A stretch of DNA of 64,000 bases from VRUE01 sp963715455 (GTDB lineage: Bacteria > Actinomycetota > Thermoleophilia > Solirubrobacterales > 70-9). A model generated the notes under the pieces. The model had not been told where the DNA came from and made no database searches. It saw nothing but the letters and a program-made list of their open reading frames with translations. The position numbers and the translations under genes are program-made. Of this stretch, positions 43,253 to 50,672 are shown piece by piece; positions within the stretch are counted from its first letter, which is position 1, and each line of letters opens with the position of its first letter. The stretch lies in the NCBI GenBank assembly GCA_963715455.1, contig OY970245.1, forward strand, positions 1,302,001 to 1,366,000, written 5' to 3'.

Positions 43253-43618
43253 ATGGCTGGCGATACGAAAGCCCTGATCGAGACCGCGGTCACCCGCTTC
43301 CAGGCCGAGGTGCCGGCGCTGCAGAAGCTGAAGCTGGTCTTCGGCCTCGAATTGAAGGCCAAGCACGACATCCAGCTCTACCGGGTTGAGCTGCCCGGCC
43401 CGGTGATCAAGAAGGACCTCTCCCAGGACGAGCGGGTCCTGGTCCAGATCGACCGCCCGCAGTTCAACGAGCTGGCCGAGAACGGCACCGTGAAGAGCTA
43501 CCGCAAGGCGTATGAGACCGGCCACATCAAGGCCACCGGCGACTCCAACGTGAAGAAGCTAATCGCCCAGGTCGTCGAACGCCACGAGGAACGCACGCGG
43601 CTGAAGAAGGCCCACTAG
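43253..43618 (+). CDS. SCP2-like (sterol carrier) domain protein
   Basis: A 121-residue soluble protein following mcd by 33 bases. The pattern fits a small SCP2 fold: an N-terminal helix, then strands with VLVQIDRPQFNELAENG and a GHIKATGDSNVKKLIAQV end, the usual place of the lipid-binding tunnel. It may bind acyl-CoA or a lipid and, given its position, help the acyl-CoA steps next to it; no direct evidence for that. Confidence 0.7.
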   Translation: MAGDTKALIETAVTRFQAEVPALQKLKLVFGLELKAKHDIQLYRVELPGPVIKKDLSQDERVLVQIDRPQFNELAENGTVKSYRKAYETGHIKATGDSNVKKLIAQVVERHEERTRLKKAH

Positions 43619-43664
43619 CGAGACGCCGGCAGGATCTCGCGCCCCTGCGTCGAAGCGGGCTCCG

Positions 43665-44624
43665 ATGGACCCTCACCTGCCGTTGGGTGTCCCTGCTCGG
43701 CGTGTGCGCTCCGGGCTCCTGGCATGCCTGGCACTGATGGGCACCTTTATCGCCCCCGCGCTCGTCCACGCCGTGGGCGGGCCGTCGGGGACCGTTGGGG
43801 TCTGCATCAAGCAGACCTCGCCCCGTAAGGGGAGCATTCGCTTCGAGCGACCCAGGGCACGCTGCACCAAGGGAGAGCGCCGGGTCTTGGTCCTGACCGG
43901 CGCCGGAGTGCAGGGCCCGCCGGGCATTCAGGGCGAGCGCGGTGAGGCTGGCGCCAAGGGCGATCTTGGCTCGCAGGGAGCGATCGGCCCCCAGGGTCTT
44001 CAGGGCGAGGCGGGCGAGCAGGGTCTCCCCGGGGCTCAGGGCGAGCAGGGTGCTCAAGGCCCTCCCGGCATACAGGGCCCAGTTGGAGCTCAGGGTGCTC
44101 AAGGCCAGCAGGGAGACCAGGGACCGCAGGGGGAGCCTGGGCCGCAAGGGCCCCAGGGAGATCCGGGGCCACAGGGCCCACAAGGGGAGCAGGGTCCGCA
44201 GGGCCCAACGGGTGAGCAAGGGCCTCAGGGTCTGCAGGGCCCGACGGGCGAGCAGGGGCCTCAGGGTTCGCAAGGATTACAAGGGCCTCAGGGGCCTACG
44301 GGTGAGCAGGGGCCGGAAGGGCCGGCCGGAAGCGGGCTGTGGGCGGTGGTTGCCAGTAGCGGCTCGCTGGTGCGCGGCGGCGGGGTGCTCACGGTCTCCG
44401 GCTCGCCGAGCACGACCACATCGTTGGAATTCGACCAGCCGGTCGATGGCTGCGCGTATATCTCGGCTGCGGCGGAGACCGGAACGGCAAGCCCCGGCAG
44501 CGAGCCGCTCGGCTTCACCGTTGCGACCGGCCACCCGAGCAACGACCAGGTGGTCCGCGTACGGACGTACGACAAGGGCGGGTCGCAAGCTAATAGGCCG
44601 TTTCACCTGGCTGTGGTCTGCTGA
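43665..44624 (+). CDS. Collagen-like surface protein 3 (Gln-rich)
   Basis: A 319-residue exported protein: signal peptide (to about residue 36), a head module of the same type as in the two proteins at 37-40 kb (VGVCIKQTSPRKGSIRF, ARCTKGERRVLVLTGAG), about 47 Gly-X-Y triplets (about 81-222) dominated by GPQ, GEQ and GLQ rather than Thr, and a C-terminal domain with VDGCAYISAAAETG, FTVATGHPSNDQVVRV and a final Cys. The Gln-rich triplets mean little O-glycosylation is expected, unlike proteins 1 and 2. Confidence 0.88.
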   Translation: MDPHLPLGVPARRVRSGLLACLALMGTFIAPALVHAVGGPSGTVGVCIKQTSPRKGSIRFERPRARCTKGERRVLVLTGAGVQGPPGIQGERGEAGAKGDLGSQGAIGPQGLQGEAGEQGLPGAQGEQGAQGPPGIQGPVGAQGAQGQQGDQGPQGEPGPQGPQGDPGPQGPQGEQGPQGPTGEQGPQGLQGPTGEQGPQGSQGLQGPQGPTGEQGPEGPAGSGLWAVVASSGSLVRGGGVLTVSGSPSTTTSLEFDQPVDGCAYISAAAETGTASPGSEPLGFTVATGHPSNDQVVRVRTYDKGGSQANRPFHLAVVC

Positions 44625-44697
44625 CCGCCCTCCACCTCCGCGCGCCGCGGTCGACTAGCATCGCCCGCCCCTTCGACGATAGGAGACTCAGCAACCA

Positions 44698-45216
44698 ATG
44701 AGCGAGCAGACTTACGAGCTGACCACCGACCAGGCCGAGCGCGAGGCTTCCGGCGCGCACGCCTATGGCCGCTACCTCGAGGAGTTCGAGGTCGGCGCCG
44801 TCTACAAGCACTGGCCAGCGAAGACCGTGACCGAGTCAGATGACCACCTCTTCTGCCTGATCACGATGAACCACCACCCGCTGCACCTCAACGACGTCTA
44901 CGCGGCGGGCTCCCAGCAGGGCCGCAACGTCGTCGTCGGCCCGCTCGTCTACTCGCTCGCTCTCGGCATGTCGGTCTCCGACGTCTCCGGCAAGGCGATC
45001 GCCAACCTGGCCACCGAAGACCTCAGCCACCCCAATCCGGTCTTCCACGGCGACACGCTCTTCTGCGAGACCGAGGTGCTCGAGGTCAAGCCCTCCAAGT
45101 CGAAGCCCGACCGCGGCGTGGTCAAGGTCCACACCCGCGTGCTCAACCAGGACGGCGTGCTCGTCGCCGAGTTCAAGCGCCTGGTGCTCGTGCCGCGCAA
45201 AAACTCCGGCGAGTAG
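44698..45216 (+). CDS. mch: Mesaconyl-CoA hydratase (MaoC family)
   Basis: A 172-residue single hot-dog MaoC protein. NHHPLHLNDVYAA carries the hydratase His, and VVVGPLVYSLALGMSVSD, LSHPNPVFHGDTL and SKSKPDRGVVKVHT closely match the short Mch-type hydratases in actinobacterial ethylmalonyl-CoA clusters. Reaction: mesaconyl-CoA plus water to beta-methylmalyl-CoA, the substrate of the Mcl at 33 kb. It follows the third collagen-like gene by 73 bases and ends 13 bases before a copy of the palindromic repeat. Confidence 0.85.
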   Translation: MSEQTYELTTDQAEREASGAHAYGRYLEEFEVGAVYKHWPAKTVTESDDHLFCLITMNHHPLHLNDVYAAGSQQGRNVVVGPLVYSLALGMSVSDVSGKAIANLATEDLSHPNPVFHGDTLFCETEVLEVKPSKSKPDRGVVKVHTRVLNQDGVLVAEFKRLVLVPRKNSGE

Positions 45217-45229
45217 TCCCCCTCCCCGA

Positions 45230-45272
45230 GTGCATCAAATATTCCCCCTGCTAGGGGGAGAATTTGATGCAC
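45230..45272. repeat. Dispersed palindromic repeat, copy B
   Basis: Arms begin GTGCATCAAAT and pair over 20 bases with two mismatches, loop two bases. It lies between the mch stop and the start of the AbiEi/DUF559 gene. Together with copy C at 46185-46227 it brackets that gene exactly. Confidence 0.85.
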
Positions 45273-45284
45273 CGCGGAGCTTAG

Positions 45285-46241
45285 GTGGGGGTGAGGGACC
45301 GGGAGGCGACGAAGGCAATCCGGCTGCTGGCTGAGGGTCAGCACGGCATCGTAGGTCGCGATCAACTGTTGAGACGCGGCTTGAGCACCCGGCTGATCGA
45401 AGCGCGTATCGATGCGGGCCTCCTCGTAGCCGTCCACGACGGAGTCTTCGCGGTGGGGCATGCACAGCTCAGCCGTGAGGGAAGGTGGCTTGCGGCCGTG
45501 CTTGCCAGCGGCCCGGGTGCCGTGCTCTCGCACGGCAGCGCTGCCGTGCTCTGGGGGTTCGGTGAGGGACGCGGCCGCGTCGAGGTGACGCGACGTTCTG
45601 GAGGCACAACTCGGGCGGCGATCTGGGTGCACCAGACACGTTTCTTGCCGGACGAGCACATCGCTGTGGAGAAGGGGATCCCAACGACCTCCGTGGAGCG
45701 GACCTTCCTCGACATGGCAGCGCGCGTGGAAAGGCGAAGGTTGGAGCGGATGCTCGTAGACGCGGATCGAGCTGGCCTTCTTGACTGGCGGAAGCTGCAG
45801 CAGGTCATCGAGCGGGGAGTTGGGAGGAAGGGCATCGGGAGACTGGGGCGCGCGGCGCAGGAGATCGACCCGCGCAGTCGCGACACGCGCTCTCCGCTCG
45901 AGGTGGACTTCCTTGCCTTCTGTCGCGAAACCGGTCTACCGCAGCCGGAAGTCAACGTGTTCGTCGAGGGGTATCTAGTTGATTTCCTATGGGTGGCTGA
46001 GCGCCTGGTGGTTGAAACCGATGGGTACGCCTTCCACCGCGATCGGACAGCCTTCGAGCGCGACCGCGAGCGAGACCTCGATCTCACCGCTGCCGGCATG
46101 AGGTGGGCCGGTTCACCTACCGGATGCTCAGCCGCGATCCCGATCGATGCGCCAGCCGAATTCGCGCTGCCCTCAGCAGACGCAGTGCATCAAATATTCC
46201 CTCCGTCAGGGGGAATATTTGATGCACCATCGGGGCGTTAG
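45285..46241 (+). pseudogene. AbiEi-like winged-helix / DUF559 nuclease-like protein with frameshifted end
   Basis: The open frame gives 318 residues. The N-terminal 60 form the AbiEi antitoxin-type winged helix (LLAEGQHGIVGRDQLLRRG, DAGLLVAVHDGVFAVGH). The middle is the AbiEi body (SHGSAAVLWGF, TSVERTFLDMA), and near 230 begins a DUF559/Vsr-like endonuclease core (VDFLWVAERLVVETDGYAFH, FERDRERDLDL). After LTAAGMR the family continues with a strand like RFTYRMLSRDP. That sequence is present, but in another frame from 46109, so one base appears to be lost near 46100-46108. In the other frame the stop TGA at 46220 lies inside palindrome copy C. Starts GTG 45285 or GTG 45291. Solitary: no AbiEii toxin alongside. 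Confidence 0.75.
46185..46227. repeat. Dispersed palindromic repeat, copy C
   Basis: Arms GTGCATCAAATATTCCC and its complement (46185-46201, 46211-46227). It lies at the 3' end of the AbiEi/DUF559 gene, between two convergent genes, and overlaps the coding end of both frames of that gene. Peptides of the form VHQIF..GGIFDA arise wherever a frame reads through the repeat. Confidence 0.88.
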
Positions 46242-46804
46242 TGGGCCTCATCGGAGGCGTGGGCTGGCGGTCTTGACTCCTCGGCCAGTGAGGTGATCTC
46301 GAGCAGGCCCTGGGCGGCTGCCTCGAGCACGTCGGTGGCCTCTTCGGCGGAGCGGGCGTAGAGCTCGACCAGCATGTGGACGACGACCTGCTCCTCGTCG
46401 TGCTTGTGGAAGCGGACGTGGGCGAAGAACTCGCGCACGCCGGCATCGCCGAAGGCGGCGTAGGTGAGAAACTCGGCGGCTTCGGGACCGGAGCAGGTCT
46501 CGACCCGGTCCTGGTCGACCCGGACCGTGCAGGAGGCGACCCAGGGGGTGCCGGCGACCATCCGCTCCCAGCGGTCCTCCACCGGGACCACCTGGTTGTC
46601 CTGAAAGGTGAGATGGGGCTGGTCGTGCATGCAGTCGACGCATTGCACGAGCGCCTCCTGGACCTCGTCGATGCCCTCGGCGAGGATGCCGCTGCCCGGA
46701 TCGACACGGCGGATCGCGTCGTAGTGGATCTGGATCTCGAGGTTCTGGGACCAGCAGCGATAGCAGCGCAGCCAGGCCGAGCGATCCCCGTTGAACTCGC
46801 TCAT
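46238..46804 (-). CDS. Unknown protein with two CxxC motifs
   Basis: A 188-residue soluble acidic protein. CYRCWS (about residue 14) and CVDCMHD (about 54) could hold a zinc ion or form a redox pair. The rest is mixed alpha/beta with VRFHKHDEEQVVVHMLVELYARSAE. No family recognised. It is convergent with the AbiEi-type gene and lies 69 bases upstream of nothing but the ecm 3' end, on the same strand as ecm's direction but downstream neighbour order suggests separate transcription. Confidence 0.7.
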   Translation of the reverse strand: MSEFNGDRSAWLRCYRCWSQNLEIQIHYDAIRRVDPGSGILAEGIDEVQEALVQCVDCMHDQPHLTFQDNQVVPVEDRWERMVAGTPWVASCTVRVDQDRVETCSGPEAAEFLTYAAFGDAGVREFFAHVRFHKHDEEQVVVHMLVELYARSAEEATDVLEAAAQGLLEITSLAEESRPPAHASDEAH

Positions 46805-46872
46805 CGGCCTATTGTCGCGCGGTCGCGCTCTCGGCGCTAGGCGGGTCGGGTGGCTCAGACCGGGCCAGGTGC

Positions 46873-48873
46873 TCAGGCGGCAGCTGGCGCGCCCGAGCGT
46901 TTGGCGACTAGATCGACGATCTCGCCCATGATCTTGTTGATGTCGAAGTCCTTGGGCGTGTAGACGCCGGCGACTCCGGCCTCACGCAGGCGCTCGGCGT
47001 CGGCCGGCGGGATGATGCCGCCGGCGACGACCGGCACCGCGACGTCCTCCTCGCGCAGCCTGCGCACGACCTCGGGCACCAGCTCCAGATGGGAGCCGGA
47101 GAGGATCGAGAGGCCGACCACGTCGACGTCCTCCTGCAGCGCCGACTCGGCGATCTCCTCGGGTGTGAGGCGGATCCCCTGGTAGATCACCTCCATGCCG
47201 GCGTCGCGGGCGCGCAGGGCGATCTGCTCGGAGCCGTTGGAGTGCCCGTCGAGGCCAGGCTTGCCGACCAGGATCTTGATCCGGTGGCCGAGCCTCTCCG
47301 AGACCTCATCGACGCGCTGGCGGATCTGGGCCAGCTGCTCGCGATCGGCCGGCGGCGCAGCGCCGCTGACCCCGGTGGGGCCGCGGTAGGCGCCGAAGGC
47401 CTCGCGCAGCACCCCGGCCCACTCACCCGTGGTGGCGCCGGCTTTTGCCGCGGCGATCGTCGCCGGCATGATGTTCTGGCCGTCGTCGGCTGCGACCTTG
47501 CCCAGCTCCTCGAGCGCCGCCTGCACCGTCGACTCATCGCGCTCAGCTTTCCAGCGCTCCAGCGCCTCGATGCGCTCGCGCTCGACCTCGGGGTCCGGGG
47601 TGAGGATGCCACCGTCGGCACCGGCCGTGAGTGGCGAGTCCTCGGTCTCGGTGAAGCTGTTTTGGCCGATCACCTTCTGCTCGCCGGCCTCGATGCGCGC
47701 CACCCGCTCGCGATGGGACTCAACCAGGCGGGCCTTCATGTAAGGAACGGCGGCGACCGCGCCACCGTGCTCCTCGACGACAGCCATCTCGGCGCGGGCG
47801 CCGGCGGTCAGCTCCTCGACCAGGCCCTCCATCACGGTTGAGCCGGCGAAGATGTCGGGGTACTCGAGCAGGTCGGTCTCGTTGGCCAGCACCTGCTGGA
47901 TGCGCAGGCTCCACTGCTGGTCCCAGGGGCGGGGGAGGCCCATCGCCTCGTTCCAGGCCGGCAGCTGGATCGCCCGGGCGCGGGCGTCGCGGCTCAAGGT
48001 CACGGCGAGCGCCTCGAGCACGATGCGCTGGATGTTGTTCTCCGGCTGGGCCTCGGTCAGGCCGAGCGAGTTGACCTGCACGCCGTAGCGGAAGCGCAGC
48101 ATCTTCTCGTCAGTGACGCCGTAGCGCTCACGGCCGATCTCGTTCCAGAGCCGGCCCATCGTGCGCAGCTTGGCGATCTCCTCGATCAGCCTGATGCCGG
48201 CGTTGACGAAGAAGGAGATGCGGCCGAAGACCTTGGCGAAGTCCTCCTCGGCGACCTGGCCGCGCGCTTTCACCTCGTCGAGCACGGCGATCCCAGTGGA
48301 GAGCGCGTAAGCGATCTCCTGCACCGGCGTCGCCCCCGCCTCCTGCAGGTGGTAGCTGCAGATGTTGGTCGGGTTCCAGCTCGGCACCTCGTTGACGGTG
48401 AAGGCGACCATGTCGGCGATCAGCCGCATCGAGGGCTCCGGCGGGAAGGCGTAGGTGCCGCGCGAGAGGTACTCCTTGATGATGTCGTTCTGGGTTGTGC
48501 CCTTGAGCTGGGTGCGCTCGACGCCGTTCTCCTCGGCGACGGTGACGTAGAGGCCGAGCAGCCAGGCGGCGGTCGCGTTGATCGTCATCGAGGTGTTCAT
48601 CTCGTCGAGCGGGATGCCGTCGAGCAGCTGGTGCATGTCGCCCTTGTGGGCGATCGAGACGCCGACCTTGCCGACCTCGCCGCGGGCGAGCACGTGGTCC
48701 GGGTCATAGCCGGTCTGCGTGGGCAGGTCGAAGGCGACCGAGAGGCCGGTCTGGCCCTTGGCCAGGTTGCCCCGGTAGAGCTCGTTGGAGCGCCGCGCGT
48801 CGGAGTGCCCGGCGTAGGTGCGCATCACCCAGGGGCGGTCACGCTCGGGAAGACGATGTTGACTCACGCTCAC
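46873..48873 (-). CDS. ecm: Ethylmalonyl-CoA mutase (B12-dependent)
   Basis: A 666-residue adenosylcobalamin mutase with catalytic TIM barrel (SVAFDLPTQTGYDPDHVLARGEVGK-type region, split here for length; MNTSMTINATAAW; NICSYHLQEAGATP) and a C-terminal B12-binding domain (KPGLDGHSNGSEQIA, the D-x-H-x-x-G of the cobalamin lower ligand; SILSGSHL). Sequence such as RTYAGHSDARRSNELYRGNLAKG and GLPRPWDQQWSLRIQQ follows Ecm rather than methylmalonyl-CoA mutase, which also has two subunits or a longer chain. It converts (2R)-ethylmalonyl-CoA into methylsuccinyl-CoA. Starts possible: GTG 48873 or 48867 (TAGAAT just upstream would suit a leaderless mRNA) or ATG 48909. Confidence 0.9.
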   Translation of the reverse strand: MSVSQHRLPERDRPWVMRTYAGHSDARRSNELYRGNLAKGQTGLSVAFDLPTQTGYDPDHVLARGEVGKVGVSIAHKGDMHQLLDGIPLDEMNTSMTINATAAWLLGLYVTVAEENGVERTQLKGTTQNDIIKEYLSRGTYAFPPEPSMRLIADMVAFTVNEVPSWNPTNICSYHLQEAGATPVQEIAYALSTGIAVLDEVKARGQVAEEDFAKVFGRISFFVNAGIRLIEEIAKLRTMGRLWNEIGRERYGVTDEKMLRFRYGVQVNSLGLTEAQPENNIQRIVLEALAVTLSRDARARAIQLPAWNEAMGLPRPWDQQWSLRIQQVLANETDLLEYPDIFAGSTVMEGLVEELTAGARAEMAVVEEHGGAVAAVPYMKARLVESHRERVARIEAGEQKVIGQNSFTETEDSPLTAGADGGILTPDPEVERERIEALERWKAERDESTVQAALEELGKVAADDGQNIMPATIAAAKAGATTGEWAGVLREAFGAYRGPTGVSGAAPPADREQLAQIRQRVDEVSERLGHRIKILVGKPGLDGHSNGSEQIALRARDAGMEVIYQGIRLTPEEIAESALQEDVDVVGLSILSGSHLELVPEVVRRLREEDVAVPVVAGGIIPPADAERLREAGVAGVYTPKDFDINKIMGEIVDLVAKRSGAPAAA

Positions 48874-48961
48874 AATTCTATTTGGGTCGGCTCGAAATCC
48901 GCCGTTCATCGGTCCCCGGGCCGCATCTTTCCCCCTTGGCTGTGTTTAGGCTGCTCAGATT

Positions 48962-49663
48962 GTGAGACCGCTGCGCATCGCCGCATTCGTCGCCCTGCTT
49001 GCCACTGCACTGGCCCTCGTGCCTAGCGCTGGGGCGGCCCTGGTCGGCATCTACCGCAACGGCATGGAGAGCAAAGGGCAGCTTGCCCAGATCACCAAGC
49101 TCTCCGGTGCGCGCTGCGCGCGCGGCGCTACCGAGCACGCCTTCGTGATCACAATCGGCGAGCAGACGCGCGAGTGTGCCTACCGCACGCCGGTCTTCGG
49201 TCGCGACCTCGAGATCGCCGCGACCATGCGCCAGCTGAGCCGCGCGCAACTGCCGAAGTCGGTCGAACGCAGCGCCTTCCTGGCGCTTGAGCTGCGCTCC
49301 GGCGCCGGCGCCCGCTATCAGCTAGCTGCCTATCCGACGCAGCGCAAGGCGCAGCTACGCAGGGTCCATGAAGACGGCACGGTCGAGTACCTGCATATAG
49401 AGAAGGACGTGCCGTCGATCGGCGGGATCGACAAAGCAAACCAGCTTCGCTTGCGGGCCTTCAACGTGACCGAAGGCGAGGAAAAGGGCAACTGCCGCAT
49501 CCTTGCCTTTGTCGGCGGTGAGATCGTCGCCGACGTCACCGACGAAGGCGCCGGTGAGCTTGCTGGCCGCGCCTCGGGCTTCTCGATCGGCTCAGCAAAG
49601 ATCGCCAAGGGCGCCCAGGCCAGCGTCGACGACGTCGTCGTGCGCGTGCCCAGTCCCTTCTAG
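48962..49663 (+). CDS. Secreted protein, unknown
   Basis: A 233-residue protein with a signal peptide (LRIAAFVALLATALALVPSAGA) starting at GTG 48962. The mature part is beta-rich (ERSAFLALELRSGAGARYQLAAYP, VEYLHIEKDVPSI, FVGGEIVADVTDEG) and might be a jelly-roll, concanavalin-like fold; it contains three Cys. No family recognised. It diverges from ecm (about 90 bases between starts) and its stop overlaps the convergent HTH gene by 4 bases. Confidence 0.7.
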   Translation: MRPLRIAAFVALLATALALVPSAGAALVGIYRNGMESKGQLAQITKLSGARCARGATEHAFVITIGEQTRECAYRTPVFGRDLEIAATMRQLSRAQLPKSVERSAFLALELRSGAGARYQLAAYPTQRKAQLRRVHEDGTVEYLHIEKDVPSIGGIDKANQLRLRAFNVTEGEEKGNCRILAFVGGEIVADVTDEGAGELAGRASGFSIGSAKIAKGAQASVDDVVVRVPSPF

Positions 49664-49959
49664 CGCTCCAGCGTCCACTTCGCGACCTCGTATATGTGTT
49701 CGATGGCGCCCCTCCGGTGTCGGGTGTCGACCAACTCGATGCATTCCAGCTCGTGCAGCACGCGCACGTGATAGGCGACCGTGCGCACGTCGATCCCCAG
49801 TCGCTGGGAGATCGCTTTGGGGCTGGAGACGCCTTCCGCGATCAGGCTTAGGGCCTGAGCTCGCAGGGTGCTGGTCAGTGCTTTCGCCAGGCGCTGATCG
49901 ATCGAGGCTGGGCGTGGTGGCGTCAACTGGTTCCTTCGGACAAGAGACCCGAATGTCAC
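49660..49959 (-). CDS. Winged-helix transcriptional regulator (ArsR-like)
   Basis: A 99-residue DNA-binding protein: helices around LTSTLRAQALSLIAEGVSSP, HTH AISQRLGIDVRTVAYHVRVLHEL and wing IELVDTRHRRGAIEHIYEV. The size and HTH resemble ArsR-type or plasmid-partition-like winged helices. No metal-binding Cys pair is visible. Target unknown; adjacent candidates are clpS and the secreted protein gene. Confidence 0.8.
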   Translation of the reverse strand: MTFGSLVRRNQLTPPRPASIDQRLAKALTSTLRAQALSLIAEGVSSPKAISQRLGIDVRTVAYHVRVLHELECIELVDTRHRRGAIEHIYEVAKWTLER

Positions 49960-50072
49960 AAGAACTTTACGCCATAACTATTTCGAGTAGTTAAATTAGC
50001 TTTAACGCGAGGCCCCCCATCTGAATGCCTCCGTTCTCCCGGTGGAGCAGATTTCCGCATAATGCGCAAGCG

Positions 50073-50363
50073 ATGTCGACGACGACGGTGGAGAGGCCGC
50101 GCAGCGCGGGGCCGGACTCGGGGCTGGGCGGGGAGTGGCGCGTGATCGTGCGCAACGACAACCACAACACCTTCGACCACGTTGCCGAGACGCTCGCACG
50201 CATTCTGCCGGGCGTCAGTATCGACCGTGGTCATCAGCTTGCCCAGAGCATTCACAACGAGGGCCAAGCGATTGTCTGGAGCGGCCCGCGCGAGCCGGCC
50301 GAGCATTTTTGGGCGCTGCTTGACTCAGCCGGCCTGACGATGGCCCCACTCGAGCGCGCCTAG
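50073..50363 (+). CDS. clpS: ClpS-like adaptor of the ClpAP/ClpCP protease
   Basis: A 96-residue protein with a 25-residue flexible N-terminus and the ClpS fold: WRVIVRNDNHNTFDHVAETLARI (Asn-Asp of the N-degron pocket), the AQSIHNEGQAIVWSG helix and strand with the conserved His, and the EPAEHFWALLDSAGLTMAP end. It delivers N-end-rule substrates to the Clp ATPase. The ATG at 50073 lacks a strong ribosome site; an upstream in-frame start at 50025 is less likely. Confidence 0.85.
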   Translation: MSTTTVERPRSAGPDSGLGGEWRVIVRNDNHNTFDHVAETLARILPGVSIDRGHQLAQSIHNEGQAIVWSGPREPAEHFWALLDSAGLTMAPLERA

Positions 50364-50375
50364 CACCCCCGGGCG

Positions 50376-50672
50376 CTACTCGGCGACGAGCAGCGTGTGC
50401 CAGGTAGGCAGCAGCGGCAGGTCGTAGAGGTCGATGACCGCCGCGCGCGCCTTCTCGATCTCCTCGGAGAACCAGTAGCGCTCGAAGTCGGTGCGGCTCT
50501 CCCAGACCGAGGACTGGCGGATGGCGAGTGGATCGTCGACCGCGCGGGTCAGCGTCCAGCTCTTGGCGCCAAAGGCGGGCATGCGCGCTGCCGCCGGCTC
50601 CCAGAGATCGAGGAAGCGGTCTGCTCTGAAGGGAGCGATGTGCCAGTCGATTACGCAGACCTCATTCATCAA
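50376..50672 (-). CDS. Small ABM-like (dimeric ferredoxin-fold) protein coupled to ccr
   Basis: A 98-residue protein (EVCVIDWHIAPFRADRFLDLW, SSVWESRTDFERYWFSEEI, LPLLPTWHTLLVAE) resembling antibiotic-biosynthesis-monooxygenase-like alpha/beta barrels, by pattern only. Its ATG at 50672 overlaps the ccr stop by 4 bases (an alternative ATG at 50669 follows directly), so it is translated with Ccr and may have a helper or protective role for it. Function unknown. Confidence 0.65.
   Translation of the reverse strand: MMNEVCVIDWHIAPFRADRFLDLWEPAAARMPAFGAKSWTLTRAVDDPLAIRQSSVWESRTDFERYWFSEEIEKARAAVIDLYDLPLLPTWHTLLVAE

Noticed and set aside
45235..45465. Short minus-strand protein with a VHQIF/GGIF-like end
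   Set aside because: The peptide comes from reading the palindromic repeat; similar peptides appear at each copy.
46873..48873. Methylmalonyl-CoA mutase large subunit
   Set aside because: Sequence details and single-chain length fit ethylmalonyl-CoA mutase, and Ccr, Mch and Mcl are nearby.
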